Below, one piece after another: positions 1 to 6,263 of a stretch of DNA of 8,165 bases (positions are counted from its first letter, which is position 1; every line of letters begins with the position of its first letter). Under the pieces are notes generated by a model. The model worked only from the letters and a program-made list of their open reading frames with translations, had not been told where the DNA came from and did not search any database. The stretch is taken from NCBI GenBank assembly GCA_017462445.1, contig JAFTRB010000090.1, positions 1-8,165 on the forward strand, in the 5' to 3' direction. The stretch comes from Clostridia bacterium. GTDB taxonomy: Bacteria > Bacillota_A > Clostridia > Oscillospirales > CAG-272. The position numbers were made by a program, and so were the translations under genes.

Positions 1-376
1 CTATGTCAAGACCTCGGTCAAGGATGTGGAGGTCGACACCCCCGACAGCCTGGGAGCGCGCGTGGCGGCAAGAGAAATCTCCAAGCGGCAGGGAATGGTG
101 CTTGACGACGACACCAGCATTGGCGCGATGAACCCGGAGTTCCTCCCCTATCCCAACGACGGCAACCCCAAAAACGAGCCGAAAAGGGCAAAAATGAAGT
201 ACGATAAAAAGGGCTGGGCGGAGCTGTGCAAGAGCATGGAGGAGCTTATTCTCGGCGAGGTCGAAAGAATGCGGAGCGGCGAGATAAGCGCCTCTCCCAT
301 AAAGCGAAAGAGCGACTCCGGCCACCCCTGCGAATATTGCTCATATAAATTTATATGCAGAAGCTTTAAGGAGTAA
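1..376 (+). CDS. addB: AddB-like helicase/deoxyribonuclease subunit B, C-terminal end (5' truncated)
   Basis: This is the last ~124 residues of a protein whose start lies before the window; the reading frame is open from base 2 and stops at TAA 374-376. The tail holds a Cys-x2-Cys-x5-Cys cluster (CEYCSYKFIC, codons from 329 to 358) close to the C-terminus, preceded by a helical stretch with an E-R-M-R-S-G-E-I-x-A-S-P-I segment. In AddB proteins these three cysteines, with a fourth far upstream, bind a 4Fe-4S cluster that staples the PD-(D/E)XK nuclease domain. AddB works with AddA in end resection during double-strand-break repair by recombination. The nuclease motifs themselves are outside the window. 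A RecB-family or Cas4-like nuclease also ends in such cysteines, but the long pre-cluster helix and spacing favour AddB. No addA gene follows; the next gene is unrelated and has its own promoter. Confidence 0.72.
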   Translation, partial: YVKTSVKDVEVDTPDSLGARVAAREISKRQGMVLDDDTSIGAMNPEFLPYPNDGNPKNEPKRAKMKYDKKGWAELCKSMEELILGEVERMRSGEISASPIKRKSDSGHPCEYCSYKFICRSFKE

Positions 377-421
377 ATGCGCATCATCAAAGCAGCACCA
401 AGCGCCATCAATGCTTAATAC

Positions 422-453
422 CAAGAGGGGCGGCTTACACCGACCGCCCCTTG
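422..453 (+). terminator. GC-rich hairpin downstream of addB, probable terminator
   Basis: GGGGCGG (427-433) pairs with CCGCCCC (444-450) around a 10-nt loop, and CAA/TTG (422-424 with 451-453) can extend the stem past a 2-nt bulge. It lies 46 nt after the addB stop. There is no proper T-tract after it, so it is a weak or non-canonical intrinsic terminator, or a stabilising 3' hairpin. Confidence 0.5.
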
Positions 454-539
454 ATGCAAAAGGGTTACAAAAGCGAGCCTTGCGAATTGTACGATTTTGA
501 CATGGCAATTATATTAAATAGTAAGTGAAAAATTTTGAC

Positions 540-556
540 CAGTTTTTGAAAAACTG
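540..556. promoter_or_regulatory. 17-bp perfect palindrome, candidate operator
   Basis: CAGTTTTTGAAAAACTG is a perfect inverted repeat with 8-bp arms around a central G (548). It ends directly against the -35 element at 557-562, the classic place for a dimeric repressor or activator site. The binding protein is not identifiable from the window. Confidence 0.5.
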
Positions 557-585
557 TTGCATATCCCATCAAGGTGTGCTAGAAT
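557..585 (+). promoter_or_regulatory. Sigma-70-type promoter for the ABC exporter operon
   Basis: TTGCAT (557-562), a 17-nt spacer and TAGAAT (580-585) form a promoter. The -10 box is one base off consensus and carries a TGC extended -10 (577-579), which compensates for the poor -35 match. Transcription would begin near 592, giving a leader of about 100 nt before the ATG at 695. A second TTGACA (497-502) upstream has no good -10 at the right distance. Confidence 0.6.
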
Positions 586-626
586 AACTGCAAGCGCAGG
601 CGGCTGTGCTTTAAGGTGTGTAAAAC

Positions 627-683
627 GGGTAATAATACCCACCGTCATCTCGTGGCAATGTCCACAATGAAGACTTTGTCTTC
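627..683 (+). promoter_or_regulatory. Structured 5' leader with three consecutive hairpins
   Basis: Three short stem-loops follow one another in the predicted leader. They are GGGTA/TACCC with an ATAA loop (627-640), GTGG/CCAC with a 6-nt loop (652-665), and GAAGAC/GTCTTC with a TTT loop (669-683). The last ends just before the ribosome site AGAGGTG (684-690), so it could affect ribosome access. I do not recognise a known riboswitch class. Individually the stems are short and could be chance. Confidence 0.35.
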
Positions 684-694
684 AGAGGTGTTTT

Positions 695-3010
695 ATGAAT
701 AACGATGTTCTTTTTGCGAAAAACAAGCCACTTCCGAAAGGCGCTCTTGCCCTGACAGAAAAGCTTCAGGCACAGGGAGAGGAGATGCTTTTTGCCATTG
801 TTGGCGACCTGTCACTTTCAGGTCGATACGCCGAAAGCGCCCTTATATTTACCAAGGACGCGATGTATGCTTTTGACGAGGAGAGTGGAGAAAGGACATA
901 TTCTTATCCGACGCTCTCGGATGTCAAGGCGAAGCGAATGTATGGAAATGCAACACTTTCTGCCGTGATAGACGGGAAGCGTCGGATTTTGTTTAGGTAC
1001 ACCTACTCCATCGCGACGCTTTGTGATGCGGCGGCGCAATTCCTTAACCGTATGGCTAACGGGGAGGGGGTGCTGCAGGAGGAGCTTGCCATTATCGGTG
1101 TCGCCTTCGAGCGGTCGCTGTCTGTCTGTCCAAAATGTGGGCGAACGCTACTTCACTCGGGTGCCGAATGCATACGCTGTCGGTCAAAGATGAAGGTGGT
1201 TAAGCGGCTGTTTTCTTACATAAAACCGCATATTCCCACAATTATTCTCTGTATTTGCCTTGCGCTATTTACCACAGCGATGGCGCTTGTACCTCCGTCT
1301 ATTACCGGCTTTATCGTAGATAAGGTCTTTCCCACCGATGCTATGACGCCTCACGAAAACCCGATTTTTGCCTTTATTCAAAATCTGGTGGGCGATGACA
1401 GAAATATGCTCCTTTGGGCGATGGTCATCCTTCTTTTGCTGGTATATATTCTTCAGTTTGGCATCGGTATTCTGCGCTCCTATCTGATGCGCTCGGTTGG
1501 AGACCGCGCCGTCTCTAGTATGCGAGTTGACATTTACGAGAAGTGTCAATATCTGCCGATGAAATTCTATGACAAGACCTCGACGGGCGCAGTAATAAAC
1601 CGCGTTTCTTCCGATTGCACCACTCTGCAGACCTTTATGCTGCGAATAACTCAGGAGGCGGTCGTACACTTCTTCCAAATGATTGGCATCGTCATCATTA
1701 TGCTGTCGATGAACCCAACCCTTACTCTGTTTTCGCTCGCGCCCGTTCCGATTATTGTACTTATCAGCCGCTTTTTCTCTAAGCGACTTCGTCCCTACTA
1801 CCGCCGCATCTGGCGCAAATGGTCGCGTGTATTTTCCTCTCTTTCCGATACTATTCCCTGTATCAAGGTTATTAAATCCTTTGCAGCCGAAAAGCGAGCC
1901 GGAGAAAAATTCCGCGAGAGAAACGCCGAATGGCTTAGTGTCGATCTTCACCTCGGCAAAATTGCTACCGCCTTCCCCCAGCTGGTTTCATTCTTTGTGA
2001 CCTGCGGCTCGCTAATAATCTGGGCATTCGGTGGAGCAAGAGTTATTGAGGGAGATGCGGGATACAGCGCAGGCCTTGTCGTCAGCTTCATCTCCTATGC
2101 CGCTATGTTCTATAATCCCGTAACCTTCTTCGCAAATCTTACCGACTCCTTCCAGAGCGCTATGGCATCGACCGAAAAAATACTGGACATTCTTGAAGCC
2201 GAGCCGGAGAAAGCCGCCGATGCGCATATTGTTCCTCAGCACATCAACGGTAAAATCGAGTTTAACCATGTGCATTTCTCCTTTGACCGCACCAAGAAGG
2301 TTCTTGATGATGTTTCCTTTACCATAGAGCCGGGCGAGGTCGTTGGTATAGTTGGTACGACCGGCTCTGGCAAATCAACCCTTATTCATCTCTTAATGCG
2401 CTTCTACGACGGTTATTCAGGCGAAATACTCGTCGATGGGCATAATATCAAAAATCTGGATTTGTCCGCCTACCGCTCTATGATTGGATATGTACAGCAG
2501 GAGCCTATGATGTTCTCCGACACCATATTCAACAATATAGCATACGGAAATCCCGAGGCAAGCATTGAGGATGTTATTCACGCAGCCGATGTGGCTAATG
2601 CCCACAGCTTTATAGCAAGGCAGCCCGATGGCTACGACACCGTTCTTGGCGAACGCGGCGTTGGTGTTTCCGGCGGAGAAAAGCAAAGAATATCCATTGC
2701 CCGCGCGGTTCTTTCCTCCCCATCCATTCTGATTTTCGATGAGGCAACCGCCGCTGTGGACTCGGAAACCGAGCATCTTATTCAGGAGGCAATAGACCGC
2801 TTGATTGCCGGAAAGACCACACTAATGATTGCCCACCGCCTATCAACCCTTCGCCGAGCTACAAGAATTCTTGTGGTTGACAACGGACGAATTATTGAAA
2901 ACGGCACTCCCGAGGAGCTAATGGCGCTGAAGGGCAAGTATTACAGGCTCGTGCAGATCCAGACCATGGCACAGGAGGCCGAGGAAATGCGCGCTCAGGA
3001 AAACTTTTAA
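695..3010 (+). CDS. ABC exporter, fused permease and ATPase, with zinc-ribbon N-terminal extension
   Basis: The 771-aa protein is a half-transporter of the ABCB/MsbA-like exporter type that would work as a dimer in the membrane. Residues 1-140 form a soluble domain with a mixed strand pattern, followed by a zinc-ribbon-like Cys-Pro-x-Cys / Cys-x2-Cys (C145, C148, C159, C162). About six membrane segments follow (roughly 182-204, 238-260, 320-338, 341-360, 427-448, 458-480). The ATPase has Walker A GTTGSGKST (554-562), Q-loop Q601/Q602, signature VSGGEKQR (658-665), Walker B ILIFDEA with E683, D-loop D689 and H-loop H714, so all catalytic parts are present. Exporters usually lack the ~170-aa leader. 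The start at 695 is supported by AGAGGTG four nt upstream. The DUF1854 gene follows after 19 nt, and this pairing recurs in other bacteria; in proteobacteria, from memory, it is named as cyanophycin-associated. The substrate cannot be told from the sequence. Confidence 0.93.
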   Translation: MNNDVLFAKNKPLPKGALALTEKLQAQGEEMLFAIVGDLSLSGRYAESALIFTKDAMYAFDEESGERTYSYPTLSDVKAKRMYGNATLSAVIDGKRRILFRYTYSIATLCDAAAQFLNRMANGEGVLQEELAIIGVAFERSLSVCPKCGRTLLHSGAECIRCRSKMKVVKRLFSYIKPHIPTIILCICLALFTTAMALVPPSITGFIVDKVFPTDAMTPHENPIFAFIQNLVGDDRNMLLWAMVILLLLVYILQFGIGILRSYLMRSVGDRAVSSMRVDIYEKCQYLPMKFYDKTSTGAVINRVSSDCTTLQTFMLRITQEAVVHFFQMIGIVIIMLSMNPTLTLFSLAPVPIIVLISRFFSKRLRPYYRRIWRKWSRVFSSLSDTIPCIKVIKSFAAEKRAGEKFRERNAEWLSVDLHLGKIATAFPQLVSFFVTCGSLIIWAFGGARVIEGDAGYSAGLVVSFISYAAMFYNPVTFFANLTDSFQSAMASTEKILDILEAEPEKAADAHIVPQHINGKIEFNHVHFSFDRTKKVLDDVSFTIEPGEVVGIVGTTGSGKSTLIHLLMRFYDGYSGEILVDGHNIKNLDLSAYRSMIGYVQQEPMMFSDTIFNNIAYGNPEASIEDVIHAADVANAHSFIARQPDGYDTVLGERGVGVSGGEKQRISIARAVLSSPSILIFDEATAAVDSETEHLIQEAIDRLIAGKTTLMIAHRLSTLRRATRILVVDNGRIIENGTPEELMALKGKYYRLVQIQTMAQEAEEMRAQENF

Positions 3011-3029
3011 CATCAAAAGCGAGGTAAAA

Positions 3030-3518
3030 ATGAAAAGAGAGCGATTTTTTCTAACGCAGGATGATATTGTTGAGGTCTGCGAAAACAATCTCGTTACCCT
3101 GACACACGGCTGTGATGTCTACGAATATCTCGAGCCTCGCTCGCTCTTTCCCGTCTCTCACCCCGATGAGTATATAACATTTTTGGATATAGACGGAGAC
3201 GAGGTTGCCACTCTTCGCAGGCTTGATGATCTTTCTCCGCAAAGCCGAAGGGTTGTCGAGATGAGCCTACGCGACTATTATCTTGTTCCTCACATAAAGA
3301 AGATCATATCATATTCCGAAACCGCAGGAGTGATGCATTGGACGGTTGAAACCGACAGAGGAGTATGCTCCTTTGACATTCGCTCGCCGCAGCACGATAT
3401 CCGCATAAATAAGGAGGGATATTGTCGACTGCGGGATTCTGACGATAACAGGTATATTATAGACAATGTATACACACTGGACCGCCATAGCCGTGGCGCG
3501 CTGATTTCCGAGTTGTAA
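3030..3518 (+). CDS. DUF1854 family protein, partner of the ABC exporter
   Basis: This 162-aa soluble protein has no signal peptide or membrane segment. It shows the landmarks I associate with DUF1854: an R-S-L-F-P segment (37-41), a strand-rich stretch around FLDIDGDEVATL (51-62), R-D-Y-Y-L-V-P-H-I near 81-89, a W-T-V-E-T-D-R-G segment (104-111), and a C-terminal D-x-D-D-N-R-Y-I-I-D with L-D-x-x-S-R-x-x-L (about 136-158). The biochemical role of the family is unknown. It starts 19 nt after the exporter stop with GAGGT (3021-3025) upstream, so the two are almost surely co-transcribed. A cytoplasmic accessory or regulatory subunit of the exporter is the natural inference. No cyanophycin synthetase or cyanophycinase gene lies in the window, so that link cannot be tested here. 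Confidence 0.82.
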   Translation: MKRERFFLTQDDIVEVCENNLVTLTHGCDVYEYLEPRSLFPVSHPDEYITFLDIDGDEVATLRRLDDLSPQSRRVVEMSLRDYYLVPHIKKIISYSETAGVMHWTVETDRGVCSFDIRSPQHDIRINKEGYCRLRDSDDNRYIIDNVYTLDRHSRGALISEL

Positions 3519-3568
3519 CTGTTAATCCCCAAAATCATCTCATATTACTTACTGACTAAAGGAGAAAA

Positions 3569-4522
3569 ATGAAAGCGAATATACCTCTTCAATATGCATG
3601 TCTGCACAGCCATTCCACCCATTCCGACGGTATTTACTCCCCCGAGGAGCTGGTGAGACTGGCAAAGGACGAGGGCTACTCCGCCCTATCCATCACCGAC
3701 CACGACACCTACTCCGCCCACATCGAAGCGGCCGAGGCGGCGAGAAAATATGGCATAGAGTACCTGCCGGGAATAGAGTTCTCGACCTATGCCCAAAGCG
3801 GCGAAAATGTCCATATCACCGCCTTTGGTATTGACAAAGACTACCCCCAGATGGCAGAATACCTGCGCCTTTTGAGCGCCCGCGAGACAAACGAAACCGA
3901 GCAGCTCTTCCACAGGGCAAGGAGCCTTGGGCTTATCGAGGGAATCGAGTGGGAGGATGTCCTGGAATTTAACACGGGTATCACCTGGCTATGTAACGAG
4001 CAGGTTTTCCGCGCAATGAAGGCGAAGGGACTTGCCACCGATATCGACTACCCCAATTTCTTCAAGGAGTGCTTTGGCGTGCATCGAAGCGAGGTGAAGC
4101 ATATTATCGAATTTATGGCTACCGAGGAGCTGATCACCCTGGTTCACAGGGCGGGAGGAATCGCCATTCACGCGCATCCGCATAAGCAGTTCCACCTTAT
4201 CCCCTCGTTTTTGGAGGTCGGGCTTGACGGAATAGAGGTCTGGCACGCCGAGCTGCCCATCGAGGAAAGGCGCAGATCTCTTGAGATAGCGAGAGAGCAT
4301 AACCTCTATGTCAGCGGCGGTCAGGACCACGAGGGTCTTTTAGGCGGTCAATACAGGCGCTATGCCAACCCCGAGGAAACAAGATATTTCTTCCCACCCA
4401 GAACGCTTGGAACAATGCAAATGTTCTACGAGGAGATACGCGACAGAAGAAAGAATCCCGAACGAGGGGCTATGCTTGACGAATTACTGCTTGACGACTC
4501 AATCTGGCAGGCTGTAAAATAA
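3569..4522 (+). CDS. PHP-domain metal-dependent phosphoesterase
   Basis: The 317-aa protein opens with the PHP signature HSHSTHSDG (13-21), followed by ITDHDT (42-47), E70 in GIEFS, H82, an H-A-H-P-H segment (201-205) and GIEVWH (221-226). These supply the metal-binding residues of the PHP fold used by TrpH/RNase AM-type nucleases and histidinol-phosphatase-like phosphoesterases. Residues about 95-185 form a helical insertion, as in TrpH-like members. The last motif reads GQDHEG (251-256) where most relatives have G-S-D-x-H-G, so the ligand order differs. Start ATG has AAGGAG 5-6 nt upstream. It lies 50 nt after the DUF1854 stop with no terminator between, so it is probably the third gene of the operon, though a functional link is not evident. 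The substrate is unknown; 5'-nucleotide or small phosphoester hydrolysis is the family expectation. Confidence 0.87.
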   Translation: MKANIPLQYACLHSHSTHSDGIYSPEELVRLAKDEGYSALSITDHDTYSAHIEAAEAARKYGIEYLPGIEFSTYAQSGENVHITAFGIDKDYPQMAEYLRLLSARETNETEQLFHRARSLGLIEGIEWEDVLEFNTGITWLCNEQVFRAMKAKGLATDIDYPNFFKECFGVHRSEVKHIIEFMATEELITLVHRAGGIAIHAHPHKQFHLIPSFLEVGLDGIEVWHAELPIEERRRSLEIAREHNLYVSGGQDHEGLLGGQYRRYANPEETRYFFPPRTLGTMQMFYEEIRDRRKNPERGAMLDELLLDDSIWQAVK

Positions 4523-4523
4523 G

Positions 4524-4574
4524 AAAGCTTCAAATTAGGGAAAGCTTCAAATTAGGGAAAGCTTCAAATTAAAG
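4524..4574. repeat. Three tandem copies of a 17-bp repeat
   Basis: The unit AAAGCTTCAAATTAGGG occurs exactly at 4524-4540 and 4541-4557. A third copy at 4558-4574 differs only in its last bases. Each holds the palindrome AAGCTT. The array begins one base after the PHP stop codon and runs into the terminator, so it is non-coding. Slippage duplication is the likely origin. Confidence 0.9.
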
Positions 4575-4576
4575 AA

Positions 4577-4614
4577 AAAGGACGCTGTGTCGGTTCACAG
4601 CGTCCTTTAATTTT
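4577..4614. terminator. Strong bidirectional intrinsic terminator
   Basis: AAAGGACGCTGTG (4577-4589) pairs perfectly with CACAGCGTCCTTT (4596-4608) around a 6-nt loop. T-rich sequence follows on the plus strand (TTTAATTTT, 4606-4614), and the A-run at 4575-4579 gives a U-tract on the minus strand. It sits between the convergent PHP and CarD-like genes and should end both transcripts. Confidence 0.92.
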
Positions 4615-4615
4615 G

Positions 4616-5113
4616 CTATATATTTTCTATAAACCCGGGAACAGAGGCATACGGGATACCCATAACCTCAGCAATCTCGGAATAGAGGAAATACTCCGCC
4701 TTCTTCATTGCCCCCTCGTCGGCAAGGTAGTTCTTCTTCCCTTCCTCAATTCTGCGCTTGCCCGCCTCGTATATGGAGCCTATCATCCTGATAAGCTCGA
4801 GGCGATCTCCCTCCTGTAATATTTTCTTGAATTTATCCGCCCTCGCCCTGTTGTCCTTTATCCATTCAATAGGGGGAAGCTTCTTTGCCTCCCTTATGAG
4901 CGCTATAAGCTCCTCGCCCGAAAGAAGTGGGCGCATTCTGTCAACCAGGGGCTTGCTATCCGTGGGAATCAATGTCTCGGAGGATGAGGCGCAGCCTGTT
5001 TCCTTTAATACATAATAGGAGCGCAAATCCGTACCAATGCTCTCAGACCGTATATCCACGATCTCTACGACACCCATTGTGCCGTATATCACCTTGTCAC
5101 CAATCTTGTACAT
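4616..5113 (-). CDS. CarD-like RNA-polymerase-binding transcriptional regulator
   Basis: The product is a 165-aa CarD_CdnL_TRCF-family protein. Residues 1-60 form the Tudor-like RNA-polymerase interaction domain, opening with YKIGDKVIYGTMGVVEIVDI (the family's G-D-x-V-x-Y-x-x-x-G-V pattern). Residues about 62-165 are helical with W84 followed by R-A-R-A-D-K-F, matching the C-terminal domain that in CarD/CdnL touches promoter DNA at the -10 upstream edge. The family stabilises open promoter complexes. The frame stays open further upstream to 5218, but the start at 5113 is chosen because AGGAGG (complement of 5121-5126) lies 7 nt ahead of it and the domain begins exactly there. The extra upstream residues do not resemble the family. 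The gene stands alone, converging on the shared terminator. Confidence 0.9.
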   Translation of the reverse strand: MYKIGDKVIYGTMGVVEIVDIRSESIGTDLRSYYVLKETGCASSSETLIPTDSKPLVDRMRPLLSGEELIALIREAKKLPPIEWIKDNRARADKFKKILQEGDRLELIRMIGSIYEAGKRRIEEGKKNYLADEGAMKKAEYFLYSEIAEVMGIPYASVPGFIENI

Positions 5114-5134
5114 ATTCAGCCCTCCTTTTATATT

Positions 5135-5140
5135 ATTATA
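5135..5140 (-). promoter_or_regulatory. Possible -10 element for the carD-like gene
   Basis: Read on the minus strand, TGGTATAAT gives a consensus -10 with an extended TGn, 22 nt before the ATG at 5113. The -35 region (about 5158-5163) is poor. A start near 5128 would leave a leader of only ~15 nt, just enough for the AGGAGG site. AT-richness could also produce this by chance. Confidence 0.4.
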
Positions 5141-5171
5141 CCACATTTTCAGAAAAAAATCTAATGGACAT

Positions 5172-5206
5172 TTTTCACAAAGTTGGTGGACACGGGTTGG
5201 TGAAAA
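5172..5206. repeat. Imperfect inverted repeat between the AraC and CarD genes
   Basis: TTTTCAC (5172-5178) and GTGAAAA (5200-5206) are perfect arms around 21 nt. It is the only symmetric element in the 147-nt gap and could be a weak terminator for the araC-like transcript or an operator upstream of the carD-like gene. No clear T-tract makes terminator function doubtful. Confidence 0.3.
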
Positions 5207-5260
5207 GGTCGCATACAAAATGAATAATAACAGTTTACCTAATTCCTTCCAACCGGATAT

Positions 5261-6016
5261 TCATTTCTTTTTCTCTGACGCAATGGCGTGTAAAAGAGAA
5301 GATGGATTATCATAACCACATGCTTCGGCTATTTCTGTAAGTCGCTGTCCCTCAGCACGCATAGAAAGTGCCGTTTGAAGCCTCAACTTTTTTAAGTACG
5401 AATACGGTGGCTCTCCCACACTTCGGATAAAGCGTCTTATAAAACCGTCTACTGACAGGAAACATTTTTCAGCAATATCTGCAACCGAAATCTTTTCCGA
5501 AAAGTTCGAATGAATATAATTGAGTGCATTTATTATCGTTTGATCGTTTATTAGCCTCTGTGGCTGAGTGCTAACCATCACGCTTATCAAGTATTCTATT
5601 GTTTGCTTTAAGTATATCTTCTCATTTGCATTTCGTTTTTTGTTACAGCACAGTATTTTGAAGGTATTTATCGCAGAGCTTACAATGGTGGATTCATCGG
5701 GAGAAAGAGAAAATACGGTTGAGGAAAGCACGGGATTTAATAGCTTAAAGTCAGCAAATGTGACGTCAAGATTGTCTTCTAAATCTGTGAATAAGGAAAA
5801 ATTAGAATAATAAGGAAGGAAATATATCATTCCACTTTGAAAACGAACCTCCTGTCCTTTTTCTATATATCCTCCTGTACCACCGTTTATATAGTACATT
5901 CTGTTGTTACCGCCTGCCGCTTTATTCTTCCACCCCTCGCCCACGGCGGTAGAACCAATAATATAAAACGAAGCATCTACAACAAAAGGCGAATCCTTTT
6001 TATAATTTGACTCCAT
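5261..6016 (-). CDS. AraC/XylS-family transcriptional regulator
   Basis: The 251-aa protein has an N-terminal cupin-like sensor region (about 30-95, with repeated Gly and aromatic strands) and a C-terminal AraC DNA-binding domain (about 160-248). The first helix-turn-helix is around 177-197 (ISVADIAEKCFLSVDGFIRRF) and the second around 226-245 (LTEIAEACGYDNPSS). The N-terminal domain probably binds a sugar or other small effector. ATG at 6016 is preferred: it has AAAGGGA 5-7 nt upstream, while a longer version from a TTG at 6076 lacks a ribosome site. The protein stops about 10 residues short of the usual G-x-S-P-x-x-Y-R tail of the family. It is divergent from the UROD-like/GH95 genes, which it probably controls; AraC regulators of this size commonly activate adjacent carbohydrate genes. 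Confidence 0.88.
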   Translation of the reverse strand: MESNYKKDSPFVVDASFYIIGSTAVGEGWKNKAAGGNNRMYYINGGTGGYIEKGQEVRFQSGMIYFLPYYSNFSLFTDLEDNLDVTFADFKLLNPVLSSTVFSLSPDESTIVSSAINTFKILCCNKKRNANEKIYLKQTIEYLISVMVSTQPQRLINDQTIINALNYIHSNFSEKISVADIAEKCFLSVDGFIRRFIRSVGEPPYSYLKKLRLQTALSMRAEGQRLTEIAEACGYDNPSSLLHAIASEKKK

Positions 6017-6146
6017 ATTTTCCCTTTCTTCACAGCTTGCAATAAAAGTCGATTTTGGACAATAATTGCACAGCAATGAGCATATATTTTTTATTTGAAT
6101 TATGATAAAATTTAATTGAACAACCCCTTAACAAAGAACTACTAAA

Positions 6147-6175
6147 ATATTATCACAAATGCTTTTAATTGTCAA
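6147..6175 (-). promoter_or_regulatory. Promoter for the AraC-family gene
   Basis: On the minus strand a perfect TTGACA (complement of 6170-6175), a 17-nt spacer and TAATAT (complement of 6147-6152) form a good sigma-70-type promoter. The predicted start near 6140 leaves an AT-rich leader of about 120 nt before the ATG at 6016. Confidence 0.6.
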
Positions 6176-6199
6176 TCCTTTTACAAAATGAACAGTTAT

Positions 6200-6243
6200 T
6201 ATAAAATCTCGGTCGGTTTTTTGTTGCAAAAGCCTAAAACGGT
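6200..6243 (+). promoter_or_regulatory. Possible promoter and control sites for the UROD-like/GH95 operon
   Basis: TATAAA (6200-6205) could be a -10, but no -35 sits at a normal distance (TTTACA at 6180-6185 is only 14 nt away). A weak -35 is typical of activator-dependent promoters. Downstream are a small inverted repeat TTTTG-TTG-CAAAA (6219-6231) and a direct repeat CGGTC (6210-6214 and 6239-6243). Which of these, if any, binds the divergent AraC protein is not known. Confidence 0.35.
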
Positions 6244-6263
6244 CAGAATAGGAGAACTTAAAA

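Noticed and set aside
497..524. TTGACA with TAGTAA as a second promoter upstream of the exporter
   Set aside because: The -35 is perfect but the -10 matches only half of consensus at a 16-nt spacing; the promoter at 557-585 is better.
592..694. Known riboswitch (guanidine, glycine or cyclic-di-nucleotide class) in the leader
   Set aside because: I could not find the conserved core of any class I know; only generic hairpins are present.
805..825. Perfect CGACCTG/CAGGTCG hairpin within the exporter gene
   Set aside because: It is inside coding sequence with a 7-nt loop and no T-tract; most likely a coincidence of codon use, with no context for regulation.
1265..1951. 228-codon open frame on the minus strand inside the ABC exporter gene
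   Set aside because: It is antisense to a well-supported gene with full ABC motifs, has no ribosome site, and its product is low-complexity and resembles no family.
5114..5218. 35-residue N-terminal extension of the CarD-like protein
   Set aside because: The strong AGGAGG and the exact start of the CarD domain both point to 5113; the extension has no ribosome site and would cover the promoter.
6017..6076. 20-residue extension of the AraC protein from a TTG codon
   Set aside because: There is no ribosome site ahead of the TTG, and the extra residues do not fit the cupin domain. The ATG at 6016 has a modest AAAGGGA site.
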